In this document: piece after piece, positions 42,485 to 50,700 of the stretch
How the letters are laid out: each line of letters begins with the position of its first letter
Position numbering within the stretch: the stretch's first letter is position 1
Assembly: GCF_002088975.1 (NCBI RefSeq)
Contig: NZ_NCST01000001.1
Span: forward strand, 1-64,000
From: Henriciella aquimarina
Lineage (GTDB): Bacteria > Pseudomonadota > Alphaproteobacteria > Caulobacterales > Hyphomonadaceae
Direction: 5' to 3'
DNA length: 64,000 nt
Translations under genes and position numbers: made by a program
Notes under the pieces: model-generated
The model's input: the letters and a program-made list of their open reading frames with translations, nothing else
Told to the model about the DNA's origin: nothing
The model's database searches: none

Positions 42485-43420
42485 TTATGATGGCCGCTTA
42501 CCGGTAAACGCGGTGACAAATGCGCGCGCCATGCGGCGGGTTGCTCTCAACTTGTGGGCAAGCTTGAGCGCCACGGGCGGGCCCATATCCGTCTTGTTCG
42601 CGTCGACGATAAAGATTCGGCCTGAAGCCCGGTCGCGTAGCACGTCGACGCCGCCCCAATCCAGCCCGAGATCTGCAGCGAACCGCCGGATGACGGCAAT
42701 TTCATCACTGGAGTAGCAATTCTTGGGTTCGTCGAGGAGGACCTCGGCATTCTCGTTCAGGAAGCGCCGGGCCAGCGGGCGGCGCTTGCGGAAGGACACG
42801 GTCGGTTCGCCGCCGACGATGCAGCAGCGCAGATCCTCGACCAGGCCGCCCTCGATCTCATTGTCGATCAGGCGTTGATAGGTCTTGCCCTCGACCGGCT
42901 CCATCGGGCCTTCGATGATCCGGCCGTCATGGCAGGCATTCTTTTCCGACTTCTCGACCATCGGCCCTTCATAGGTGCGCGGATCAACCCGGAGATTGTA
43001 GCCGGCTGCGCGCTCGAAGGCGTCGGCGACATTCGTCTTGGAGATGTCGGTGCAGTCGAAATTGACCAGCCGGGCGCCGGGCTTGATCTGCGGCATGGCG
43101 TGCTGGCTTGTGGTCGAATCGTCGAACTGGAAGACGATGTCGGCCTTGGAGACGTCGGAAATCAGCTTCGCGCCGGACGCATGCATGACCGGCCAGATGA
43201 AATACCAGGGCCGCGGCTTGTCGGGATGGAAGGCAATGGTGGGGCGCTTGTGGCCGGTGATGCGCCGCCAGGTGCGCCAGGACTGGGCGGCTGTATAGAA
43301 GGCCAGCCAGGTGAAGATGTCATTGACCAGCTGATAGTTGGCGGGAACCCGGTGACCGGTCTTTTTGACCAGCCAGGCGCCGTCTTCATACTTGAAGTCT
43401 GTCAGCCAGTTTCGTGACAT
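42485..43420 (-). CDS. ATP-grasp-like protein of unknown function
   Basis: A 311-residue protein. The C-terminal third has the shape of an ATP-grasp fold: FAADLGLDWGGVDVLRDRAS, then RIFIVDANKTDMGPP with Asp and Asn suited to metal-ATP binding. A Lys-rich segment FRKRRPLARRFL lies before it. The N-terminal half contains SDVSKADIVFQFDDSTTSQ and NFDCTDISKTNVADAFERA. No signal peptide. ATP-grasp enzymes make amide or thioester bonds; the substrate here cannot be guessed. Similar proteins are known only as hypothetical in Alphaproteobacteria. Confidence 0.65.
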   Translation of the reverse strand: MSRNWLTDFKYEDGAWLVKKTGHRVPANYQLVNDIFTWLAFYTAAQSWRTWRRITGHKRPTIAFHPDKPRPWYFIWPVMHASGAKLISDVSKADIVFQFDDSTTSQHAMPQIKPGARLVNFDCTDISKTNVADAFERAAGYNLRVDPRTYEGPMVEKSEKNACHDGRIIEGPMEPVEGKTYQRLIDNEIEGGLVEDLRCCIVGGEPTVSFRKRRPLARRFLNENAEVLLDEPKNCYSSDEIAVIRRFAADLGLDWGGVDVLRDRASGRIFIVDANKTDMGPPVALKLAHKLRATRRMARAFVTAFTGKRPS

Positions 43421-43561
43421 TCATTCACTCCCTCGCGCCCTTGCCCCTCGCAGCGCACTCAAAGCGTAGCTGCCGTGAATCGCACGCCGTGCCCATAGTT
43501 TCAACCATTTAGGGCTGCAGGTCATGTGAGCAATCGTTCACAAAAGGCCACGTATCCGTGA

Positions 43562-43972
43562 TCAAAGCAGGTGCTTGATGCTCGACAGGTCATAGCCGGC
43601 ATGCGCGGCAGCATCTACGATTTCGTCGGAGTGGCCCTGGCCTGCATGGGTCAGCGCCCAGGCCGTGATCGAGCGCGTCCCGGTGCGGCAATAAGCCAGG
43701 ACCGGAGTCGGCGCTTCGGCGAGAATCGACTGCATGCGTTCGATAATTTCCGGGGTCGGCGCGCCGGAAAAGGGCAGGGCGACAAAGGTCAGGCCTTTTT
43801 CTTCGGCGCGCGTGCGAATCGAGCCCATGCGCGGCTGGTCCACGCCGCCTTCGCCATCCGGCCGGTTGGCCACGATTGTCTTGAACCCGGCCTTGGCAAT
43901 CTGATCGATGTCAGACTCCTCGAGCTGTGGCGCCACAGAAAAATAATCTGTCACTGTGCGGATGTCGGCCAT
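43562..43972 (-). CDS. DUF442/TIGR01244-type phosphatase-like sulfurtransferase
   Basis: A 136-residue protein of the beta-lactamase hydrolase-like (DUF442) family, a dual-specificity phosphatase fold. The signature loop is AYCRTGTRSITAW with Cys95 and Arg100; NRPDGEGGVDQP is the conserved N-terminal segment. In other bacteria it is linked to sulfide or persulfide metabolism or fused to MBL proteins. No MBL fusion here, although an MBL hydrolase lies 1.1 kb away. Single gene on the minus strand. Confidence 0.88.
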   Translation of the reverse strand: MADIRTVTDYFSVAPQLEESDIDQIAKAGFKTIVANRPDGEGGVDQPRMGSIRTRAEEKGLTFVALPFSGAPTPEIIERMQSILAEAPTPVLAYCRTGTRSITAWALTHAGQGHSDEIVDAAAHAGYDLSSIKHLL

Positions 43973-44095
43973 GTGTTACCTCGGTGTCATGTGACGTTGA
44001 CAAGCGTCGTCTCGGCGTGAACCTAGGCATGCCCTGTCAGGCTGCCAAGGCCCGATAGCCGCTTCTGGTGAAACGGAAAAGAGAAAATCACCGAC

Positions 44096-45067
44096 GTGTC
44101 AGCGCTGCAGCGAAGCCTATCCCGCATTCCATGGGCCTATGTCATACGGCGTCTGCTTTTCGCCATTCCCACACTTCTGGTGATCATCGCCGTCGCCTTC
44201 TTCATGATGCGCATGGCGCCGGGCGGCCCCTTCGATGGCGAGCGCAAGCTGAACGCGGCGACCGAAGCCGCCATCAAGGCGAAGTTCGGTCTCGACCAGC
44301 CGCTCTGGAAACAGTTTTGGGACTATCTGCTCGGCGTGCTTCAGGGCGATTTCGGCCCTTCGATGAAAACGCTCGGCAAATCGGTGAATGACCTCATCGC
44401 CGACGGCCTGCCGGTCAGCCTCACCGTCGGCGCCTTTGCCATGCTGGTCGCCATCGTCGTCGGCACCGCGCTGGGCGTCTTTGCCGGGCTGCGCCAGAAC
44501 ACCGCGGGCGATTACACCGTGATGGGCTTTGCCATGGCCGGCATCTCCATCCCGACCTTCGTGACCGGGCCGATCCTCATCCTCACCCTGGCGCTCGGGG
44601 CCGGGCTGTTTGCGGTCGGCGGGCTGGGAGAATACCCCAATATCGGGATGAGCGTTCACAACATGACGCTGCCCGTGCTGACGCTGGCCTTGCCGCAGAT
44701 CGCCATCATCTCGCGCCTGATGCGCGCCTCCGTCATCGAGATGATGCGCTCGCCGCATGTGCGCACCGCGCGCGCCAAGGGCCTGGCCGAGCGCACCGTC
44801 ATCCTGCGCCACGTGCTGCCCGCCGCCATCCTGCCGTTGGTCTCTTACGCTGGCCCGGCCATGGCGCGGGTGATGACCGGCTCGCTCGTCATCGAGCGCA
44901 TCTTCGGCCTGCCGGGCATGGGCTCCTACTTCGTCGATGGCGCGATCAACCGGGACTATACGCTCGTCATGGGCGCGCTCATCATCTATGCGACGCTGAT
45001 CGTGCTGTTCAATCTGGTCGCCGACATCCTCTATGCGCTGCTCGATCCGAAGGTGAAGTACGACTGA
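44096..45067 (+). CDS. oppB: ABC transporter permease, OppB/DppB type
   Basis: Inner-membrane permease of 323 residues with six helices. The N-terminal region ends FFMMRMAPGGPFDGER, typical of OppB. The EAA-type coupling loop is RTARAKGLAERTVILRHVLPAA near residue 225. It is the first of a peptide/nickel-type permease pair with the OppC gene; a GTG start at 44096 has only a weak ribosome site, and a later start is possible. No substrate-binding protein or ATPase is next to it. Confidence 0.9.
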   Translation: MSALQRSLSRIPWAYVIRRLLFAIPTLLVIIAVAFFMMRMAPGGPFDGERKLNAATEAAIKAKFGLDQPLWKQFWDYLLGVLQGDFGPSMKTLGKSVNDLIADGLPVSLTVGAFAMLVAIVVGTALGVFAGLRQNTAGDYTVMGFAMAGISIPTFVTGPILILTLALGAGLFAVGGLGEYPNIGMSVHNMTLPVLTLALPQIAIISRLMRASVIEMMRSPHVRTARAKGLAERTVILRHVLPAAILPLVSYAGPAMARVMTGSLVIERIFGLPGMGSYFVDGAINRDYTLVMGALIIYATLIVLFNLVADILYALLDPKVKYD

Positions 45068-45969
45068 TGGTAGACACACTCGACATGACAGGCCGCAAGG
45101 ACCCGGTCGAGCAGTCGCTCGCGGGCGGGCGTTCGCTCTGGGACGATGCGCGCCGGCGCCTGTTCAACAACAAGGCGGCCGTGGTCTCGATGTGGGTGCT
45201 GGGCGTGCTCATCCTGCTCGCCCTGTTCGGCCCGATGCTCTGGGTACACGACTACAGCCGGATTTCCGGCGATGTGGAGCTCGCGCCCACCCTGACAGAC
45301 TGGCACCTGCTGGGCACCGACGAGCAGGGCAGGGATCTTGTCGCACGCAACCTGCTGGGCCTGCGCATCTCGCTGGCGGTCGGGCTTGTCGCGACACTCG
45401 TCTCGCTCGTCATCGGCGTGACATGGGGCGCGGTGGCCGGCTTTGTCGGCGGGCGCACGGACAATCTCATGATGCGCTTCGTGGACGTGCTCTATGCGAT
45501 GCCCTTCATCTTCTTCGTCATCCTCCTGCTGACCGTGTTCGGGCGCAACATCATCCTGATTTTCGCGGCCATCGGCGCGGTCGAGTGGCTGACCATGTCG
45601 CGCATCGTTCGCGGCCAGACGCTCGCCATCAAGGGCAAGGAATATATCGAGGCCGCGCGGGCGGCCGGCGTTTCCGGTCCGGCCATCATCCGCCGCCACA
45701 TCCTGCCCAATGTCGTCGGTCCGGTCGCGGTCTATGTGACGCTTACCATCCCGGTCGTGATCATGGCCGAAAGCTTCCTCTCCTTCCTGGGCCTCGGTGT
45801 GAACGAGCCGCTGACCTCGCTTGGCGTGCTGATCTCCTATGGCGCGAAGGAAATGCAGGACAAGCCGTGGCTGCTCATGGCGCCGGCAATGCTGATGGCG
45901 GTGACGCTGCTGTGTCTCAACTTCATCGGTGACGGGTTGAGGGATGCACTCGACCCGAAAGAACGCTAA
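45067..45969 (+). CDS. oppC: ABC transporter permease, OppC/DppC type
   Basis: Partner permease, 300 residues, with a cytoplasmic N-terminus (GRSLWDDARRRLFNNKAAVV) and six helices. It carries the OppC hallmark HLLGTDEQGRDLVARNLLGLRISLAVG and the EAA loop EAARAAGVSGPAIIRRHILPN. It starts within the oppB stop (TGATG). The downstream acyl-CoA thioesterase is 12 bp away and probably in the same transcript, but no ATPase or binding protein is present. Confidence 0.92.
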   Translation: MVDTLDMTGRKDPVEQSLAGGRSLWDDARRRLFNNKAAVVSMWVLGVLILLALFGPMLWVHDYSRISGDVELAPTLTDWHLLGTDEQGRDLVARNLLGLRISLAVGLVATLVSLVIGVTWGAVAGFVGGRTDNLMMRFVDVLYAMPFIFFVILLLTVFGRNIILIFAAIGAVEWLTMSRIVRGQTLAIKGKEYIEAARAAGVSGPAIIRRHILPNVVGPVAVYVTLTIPVVIMAESFLSFLGLGVNEPLTSLGVLISYGAKEMQDKPWLLMAPAMLMAVTLLCLNFIGDGLRDALDPKER

Positions 45970-45981
45970 AGCCTCTCGGCC

Positions 45982-46830
45982 ATGAGCAAGACACCTTTCA
46001 TCGACCTGCAGTCGACGCACAATCCGCACCGCTGGTATCTCAAGGTGGAGCCGCGCATCTGCGTCGGCCCGCCGGGGCAGAAATTCCTGTTCGGCGGGGT
46101 GGGCCTCGCCTCGGCGATCAAGGCGCTGGAGCAGACCACGGGCCGGCCCTGCATCTGGGCCACCGCGCAATACCTCTCCTTCGCCAACCCGCCGGACATC
46201 GTCGACCTTGACGTCCGTTCGCCCGTGGTTGGCAAGAACATCACTCAGGCGCGCGTGCTCGCCCATGTGAAGGACCGCGAGATCTTCACTGCCAATGCCG
46301 CGGTCGGGGCGCGCGACTCCCACCCGTCGCACCAGTGGCTGACCATGCCGGACGTGCCGCGCCCGGAAGACTGCCCGCCCATGCCGCGCTTCGACGAGAC
46401 GAGCGAGGACCTGCACGCCACGCTCGACATGCGCGTTGCCCAGGGCCGCTATGCCGCGCGCCGGGAAGTGAAGGGCGGTCGCAGCGACGATGGCCGCGTC
46501 GTCCTGTGGGGGCGCTCCAAGCTCGGCGCGCCGATCGACTCCGCCATGCTGGCTGTGATCAATGATTTCGTGCCCTCGGGCACCAGTCACGCGCTGGGCC
46601 TGCCGGCGGGCGCAAACTCGCTCGACAACACGCTGCGCATCCGCCGTATCGTGGAGACCGAGTGGGTCTGCTGCGATATCCAGATCGAGGGCGTGCACAA
46701 TGGCTTCGTGCATGGCCGCATCGCCATGTTTGCCGATGACGGCACGCTGATGGCCACTGGCAGTCAGTCCGGCATCGTCCGCATCTTCGATCCGGACGCC
46801 TTCAAGGAGCGGTTCCCGAAAGAGGGCTAA
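45982..46830 (+). CDS. Acyl-CoA thioesterase II-like (double hot-dog)
   Basis: A 282-residue thioesterase of TesB type, hydrolysing acyl-CoA to free acid. Two hot-dog repeats are evident: GGVGLASAIKALEQTTGRPCIWATAQYLSFANP and the later LGAPIDSAMLAVINDFVPSGTSH. The first repeat carries the Asp and Gln of the family active site only in part, so activity on a specific chain length is unclear. It follows oppC by 12 bp on the same strand. Confidence 0.8.
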   Translation: MSKTPFIDLQSTHNPHRWYLKVEPRICVGPPGQKFLFGGVGLASAIKALEQTTGRPCIWATAQYLSFANPPDIVDLDVRSPVVGKNITQARVLAHVKDREIFTANAAVGARDSHPSHQWLTMPDVPRPEDCPPMPRFDETSEDLHATLDMRVAQGRYAARREVKGGRSDDGRVVLWGRSKLGAPIDSAMLAVINDFVPSGTSHALGLPAGANSLDNTLRIRRIVETEWVCCDIQIEGVHNGFVHGRIAMFADDGTLMATGSQSGIVRIFDPDAFKERFPKEG

Positions 46831-46935
46831 CGGACGGCGGGTTTGTCACACGGCTGTTGCCGATCCAGGAAGACGCTTCGAAAATGCGCTTTTCCATGCC
46901 TTGTCCATGGGATCCATCCCCTGAAGTCCGCTCTT

Positions 46936-46984
46936 GTCGCCTCATCTGGAGGTGGGCACCACGGACAAGCCGTGGTGAGGCGAC
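46936..46984. other. Extended bulged hairpin between convergent genes
   Basis: CACCACGG/CCGTGGTG with a five-base loop (46957-46977) is extended by GTCGCCT (46936-46942) pairing with AGGCGAC (46978-46984), leaving a 14-base bulge on the left side. It lies between the thioesterase stop (46830) and the exported-protein stop (46994). No T-run is present on either side. It may be a transcription end or RNA-stability element. Confidence 0.4.
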
Positions 46985-46993
46985 CGATGATCC

Positions 46994-47482
46994 TTACTTC
47001 AGCGCGGCGCGCGCTGCGTCCGCGCTGACGGGGCAGGAGACCGCGTCGAGCTCTGCCGCAGGCCCGTCATGACGGTTGGCATATTGCGCCGCCACCGCGA
47101 TGGCTTCGGCATCGGAAAACATGGTGGCGAGCCGCACGAGGCTCTGGCGTTTCGCGCGTGTGCTGTCGGCGCCGGAAAGCGCGTCGAGCTGCACCTCGCC
47201 TTCCTCGGCCATGCCGCGGAAGATGCAGCCGAGATCGGAGGGGCCCTCATTGCCGTCGATCCAGTGGCCGAGCCGGGTCGCCGTCATCGCGAAGCGTCCA
47301 ATCTCGATTTCGTAATCGTCGGAAATGTCGGCCTTGCCCGAGGCATCGATGGCCGCGATCAGATTGGCGGTTTCCTCTCGCAAGTCCCCGGCCTTGATGC
47401 CCCAGTCGCTCGCCAGCTGCGGAGACGCAGAGGCGGCAAAGGGCAGGGCGGCGAGGACAAGCGCAACAGCAAAGCGTTTCAT
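46994..47482 (-). CDS. Exported protein of unknown function
   Basis: A 162-residue secreted protein: signal peptide MKRFAVALVLAALPFAASASP, then a helical body (NLIAAIDASGKADISDDYEI, VRLATMFSDAEAIAVAAQYAN). Cys in DLGCIFRG and VSCPVSADA could form a disulfide. CAAGGAGA precedes the start. I do not recognise the family. It lies in front of the Tat aminotransferase on the same strand, 72 bp apart (aminotransferase upstream). Confidence 0.7.
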   Translation of the reverse strand: MKRFAVALVLAALPFAASASPQLASDWGIKAGDLREETANLIAAIDASGKADISDDYEIEIGRFAMTATRLGHWIDGNEGPSDLGCIFRGMAEEGEVQLDALSGADSTRAKRQSLVRLATMFSDAEAIAVAAQYANRHDGPAAELDAVSCPVSADAARAALK

Positions 47483-47553
47483 GACGGCACGGGTCTCCTT
47501 GTTCGCCTGACAGGCGAAGCAAGCCCCGTGCCGCCCCCTTGCGGGCGAGTGAC

Positions 47554-48729
47554 TTATGCCTTGCTGAGCACCACCCGGGCGGCTTCGTGGCAGGCTTCGA
47601 TCTCGCGGTCGAAGCCGACACAGAGACGGGTCCAGCTGTCATAGCCCGGCCAGGTGCGGCCCACGACGCGGACATTCAGCTTGGCCATCTCCTCGGCGAA
47701 GACGGCATGGTCCATGCCGGTATCCATATAGATGAAGCTGCCTTGCGGCTTTGGCGCGATGGGCCGGCCGAGATCGGCGGCCATGGCGATCAGCTTTTCG
47801 CGGCCGCGAATATTCTTCGCCCGCATCTCGTCGAACCCGGCCGAGTCCTCGAGCGAGGCGGTGCCGGCGATGAGGCCAAGATGGTTGACCGAGCTCAACT
47901 GGCCCGACTGGCGCATCCAGGTGACCATCTCGGCGGGCATGACGGCATAGCCGAGACGCTGGCCGGCAAGGCCGTAGAGCTTGGAGAAAGTCCGGCAAAC
48001 GATGACATTCTTGCCGTCCGAGACGAGCGACTTCATCGTATTGTTCGGATAGTCGTCCGACATTTCCAGATAGGCTTCGTCGATGAAGACCATGGCTGTC
48101 TTGGAGGCTTCTTCGGCAAAGCTCTTGAGCTTCGCCGCATCGACCGTGCGGCCCGTCGGATTGTTCGGGTTGCAGATATAGACGCTGGAGATGTCCGGGC
48201 CCATGCGTTCGGCCATGGCGTCGAGGTCGATGCCCATTTCCGAGTCGAGCGGGGTATAGATTACCTCGCCGCCGAAGTGTTCGGTGGTGCGCGGCACGGC
48301 TTCATAGGTGGCCATGGAGGTCAGCAGCGCGCCTTCCTGCTTGGCGGCCCACATGCCGAACAGGCCGAGAATGGGCGAGGAGCCATTGGTGACGAGCACC
48401 TCTTCAGGCGCCACGCCTTCCAGCTCCGCAACCTTTTCGCCAAAGCCGATCAGCGAGCCATAGGAATAGCGGTTCACGCCGGCGACTTCCGCCTTCATGG
48501 CTTCCATCGCTTTCGGGAAGGGGCCGAACGGGTTCTCGTTCGAGGACAGGATGGCGATGCTTGAGGCGGCCGTCGCAGCGGTCTGGGCTTCGGCTTTCGG
48601 AGCGGCTTCGCCCGTGCAGCCTGTCGCGGCCAGCGTGGCGAGCCCGGCCGAGCCGGCCCCGGCCAGCCTGAGGATGTCGCGGCGCGAAGCGCAGAGGGAT
48701 TCGGACGGGGAGAAGAGGAGCGGTTTCAT
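47554..48729 (-). CDS. Tat-exported lipoprotein aminotransferase, HisC-like (class I/II)
   Basis: PLP-dependent aminotransferase of 391 residues with histidinol-phosphate aminotransferase-like features. SNENPFGPFPKAME, NGSSPILGLF, ICNPNNPTGRT, VFIDEAYLEMS and the PLP lysine Lys250 in RTFSKLYGLAGQRLGYA are all present. The N-terminus is a twin-arginine signal, SRRDILRLAGAGSAGLATLA, running into a lipobox at Cys38 (AATGC). So it should be folded with PLP in the cytoplasm, exported and lipid-anchored. It is just upstream of the histidine operon but on the other strand. I started at 48729; the frame opens 14 codons earlier. Confidence 0.88.
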   Translation of the reverse strand: MKPLLFSPSESLCASRRDILRLAGAGSAGLATLAATGCTGEAAPKAEAQTAATAASSIAILSSNENPFGPFPKAMEAMKAEVAGVNRYSYGSLIGFGEKVAELEGVAPEEVLVTNGSSPILGLFGMWAAKQEGALLTSMATYEAVPRTTEHFGGEVIYTPLDSEMGIDLDAMAERMGPDISSVYICNPNNPTGRTVDAAKLKSFAEEASKTAMVFIDEAYLEMSDDYPNNTMKSLVSDGKNVIVCRTFSKLYGLAGQRLGYAVMPAEMVTWMRQSGQLSSVNHLGLIAGTASLEDSAGFDEMRAKNIRGREKLIAMAADLGRPIAPKPQGSFIYMDTGMDHAVFAEEMAKLNVRVVGRTWPGYDSWTRLCVGFDREIEACHEAARVVLSKA

Positions 48730-48953
48730 GACATGGTTCCGGATTGAAGTGACTAGACGTGGCCCGGACACGGCGGCTGGACCTGATTGGGAAAGCTACT
48801 GCGCGCCAGTGGGGGCTCCGCCGCGTCAGCCGTCAAACGGGAATTCGAAAGCTATGCGAATTTGCAGGTTTATTTTGGCCGATTGCCCTGAAAGCAGGCG
48901 GGTTTGCATCCATTCCGTCAGGCCGGGGCCCGCCGAGACGGGACTTGCCCGGC

Positions 48954-48982
48954 TTGACTTCGCCGCCGCCCCGCCATATTCG
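48954..48982 (+). promoter_or_regulatory. Predicted sigma-70 promoter of the histidine operon
   Basis: TTGACT (48954-48959), 17-bp spacer, TATTCG (48977-48982). A start about 7 bases later falls at 48989-48990, two or three bases before the leader ATG at 48992. The transcript would therefore be leaderless or nearly so. An inverted repeat AATTCG/CGAATT lies upstream at 48842-48862. The rest of the 48730-48953 stretch shows no gene. Confidence 0.6.
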
Positions 48983-48991
48983 CCGTTCGCA

Positions 48992-49030
48992 ATGAACACG
49001 ATGCTGCACCACCATCACCACCACGCGTGA
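48992..49030 (+). CDS. hisL: Histidine operon leader peptide
   Basis: A 12-residue reading frame encoding MNTMLHHHHHHA, with six consecutive His codons (CAC, CAC, CAT, CAC, CAC, CAC), stop at 49030. Its position right after a promoter and before mutually exclusive hairpins and hisS identifies it as a regulatory leader: when charged His-tRNA is scarce the ribosome stalls at the His codons. A second in-frame ATG at 49001 would also include all six His codons. There is no Shine-Dalgarno; the predicted mRNA start is at or beside the ATG. Confidence 0.85.
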   Translation: MNTMLHHHHHHA

Positions 49031-49107
49031 CGCGCCCGGCGAGGCGCGAACCGGTCCGGCTGCGCCTCTTCCAAGTGTTCATTCCTTCCCGTTGAACCGC
49101 CAGAGGC
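49031..49107 (+). promoter_or_regulatory. Transcription attenuator of the hisS-hisZ-hisG operon
   Basis: Four pairing segments follow hisL: 1 CGCGCC (49031-49036), 2 GAGGCGCG (49041-49048), 3 GCGCCTCT (49062-49069) and 4 AGAGGC (49102-49107). Pairing 1:2 (6 bp) excludes 2:3 (7 bp), and 2:3 excludes 3:4 (6 bp, with an inner GTTCA/TGAAC helix at 49077-49081/49093-49097). Segment 1 starts right after the leader stop. No clear U-run follows segment 4, so termination may need Rho or the switch may act on translation. A further hairpin GCTTCG/CGAAGC (49167-49185) sits near hisS. Confidence 0.7.
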
Positions 49108-49209
49108 AGACAGGCTGACGGCCCGGTATCGCGTCTTGTCGACACGTCGCCTTCACACCCCTACCGGCTTCGTCTAAGGCGAAGCGCGAATGACGAGACA
49201 GGACGCAAG

Positions 49210-50700
49210 ATGAGCAAGAAGAAACAGGACCCGGACGCGCCCAGATCGGGCAAGGATCTCGCCCGCAAGCCGCGCGGCTTCCCTGACCGGCGCGAAGGCC
49301 TCATCCATGCCCAGGCCGAGATGATCGACCGGGTCACCTCCGTCTATCGCCGCTGGGGCTTCGAGGCGCTCGATACCGGCGCGTTCGAATATGCCGACGC
49401 GCTGGGCAAGTTCCTGCCCGACGACGACCGCCCGAATGCCGGGGTCTTTTCCCTGATCGACGATGACGAGCAGTGGATCTCGCTGCGCTATGACCTGACG
49501 GCGCCGCTCGCCCGCTTTGCCGCCGAGAACTGGCAGACCCTGCCCAAGCCTTTCCGGCGCTATGCCGCCGGGCCGGTCTGGCGCAACGAGAAGCCGGGGC
49601 CGGGCCGTTTCCGGGAGTTCCTGCAATGCGATGCCGATACGGTCGGCGCCGCCGGCGCGCATGCCGATGCGGAGATGGTCGCCATGGCCGCCGAAGCGAT
49701 GCGCGCGGCAGGCGCTGGCGATGGTGAGTTTGCGGTGCGTGTGAACACTCGCCGCCTGCTCAACGCAGTCCTCGATGGCGTCGGCGCGAATGGCGAGGCC
49801 GTGCGTCTCACCATATTGCGCGCGCTCGACAAGCTCGACCGGCTCGGCGAGGAGGGCGTGAAGCTGCTGCTCGGTCCAGGCCGCGAGGATGAGAGCGGCG
49901 ACTTCACCAAGGGCGCCGGGCTCGATGCCGACGGGGTCGCCAAGGTGATGGCCTTCGCCCAGGCCGGCCGTCCGACGCGCGGCGAGACGCTGGAAGCCCT
50001 CGGCCAGGCCGTGGGGACGGGCGACGAAGCGAAAGCCGGGCTTGATGAACTCACCGCCATTGCGCGTGGGCTCGAAGCCTTCAACTGCCCGGACAGCGAT
50101 GTCCTGTTCGACCCGTCCGTCGTACGCGGCCTTGAATATTATACCGGCCCGGTCTTCGAGGCAGAGCTGTTGCGCGAGACCGTCGACGAGGATGGCAATG
50201 TGGTCCGTATCGGTTCGGTCGGCGGCGGCGGGCGCTATGACGATCTCGTCGCGCGCTTCACCGGCGAGAAGGTGCCGGCGACCGGCTTCTCGGTCGGTAT
50301 CTCGCGTCTGGCGACAGCGTTCGCGATCACCGGCAAGGTCGATCAGCTGAACGGTCCGGTCGTTGTGCTGAACCTCAACCGCGAGGACCCGAGCGAAGCC
50401 CTCAAGCTCGCCACAGAGTTGCGCGCCGCGGGCATTCGCGCCGAAGCCTATATGGGCAGCTCCGGCATGCGCCCGCAGATGAAATATGCCGACCGCCGGG
50501 GCGCGCCTGTCGCCGTCATGGTCGGCGAGGACGAGATCGCCAAGGGCGTCGTCACCATCAAGGATTTGAAGGAGGGCGCGAAACAGGCTGCCGCCATCAA
50601 GTCCAACGAGGAATACCGCGAAGCCCGCCCCGGCCAGTTCGAGGCCCCGCGCAGCGAGATGATCGCCCGCGTCCGCGAAATCGTGGAGGCGGCCGAATGA
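49210..50700 (+). CDS. hisS: Histidyl-tRNA synthetase
   Basis: Class II synthetase charging tRNA-His, 496 residues. Motif 1 precedes residue 60; motif 2 is GPVWRNEKPGPGRFREFLQCDADT around residues 121-144. The His-specific signature is RGLEYYTGPVFEAEL from Arg306. Alphaproteobacterial HisRS is known to diverge where others read G-1 of tRNA-His; this sequence is of that type, with RNEKPGPGRF instead of the canonical RRERPQ. It overlaps hisZ by four bases (ATGA) and is the first gene after the leader region. Confidence 0.94.
   Translation: MSKKKQDPDAPRSGKDLARKPRGFPDRREGLIHAQAEMIDRVTSVYRRWGFEALDTGAFEYADALGKFLPDDDRPNAGVFSLIDDDEQWISLRYDLTAPLARFAAENWQTLPKPFRRYAAGPVWRNEKPGPGRFREFLQCDADTVGAAGAHADAEMVAMAAEAMRAAGAGDGEFAVRVNTRRLLNAVLDGVGANGEAVRLTILRALDKLDRLGEEGVKLLLGPGREDESGDFTKGAGLDADGVAKVMAFAQAGRPTRGETLEALGQAVGTGDEAKAGLDELTAIARGLEAFNCPDSDVLFDPSVVRGLEYYTGPVFEAELLRETVDEDGNVVRIGSVGGGGRYDDLVARFTGEKVPATGFSVGISRLATAFAITGKVDQLNGPVVVLNLNREDPSEALKLATELRAAGIRAEAYMGSSGMRPQMKYADRRGAPVAVMVGEDEIAKGVVTIKDLKEGAKQAAAIKSNEEYREARPGQFEAPRSEMIARVREIVEAAE

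Noticed and set aside
48992-49030. Hexahistidine run as vector or tag contamination
   Set aside because: It lies in native-looking sequence, after a promoter and before hairpins and hisS, and uses mixed His codons; a leader peptide explains it better.
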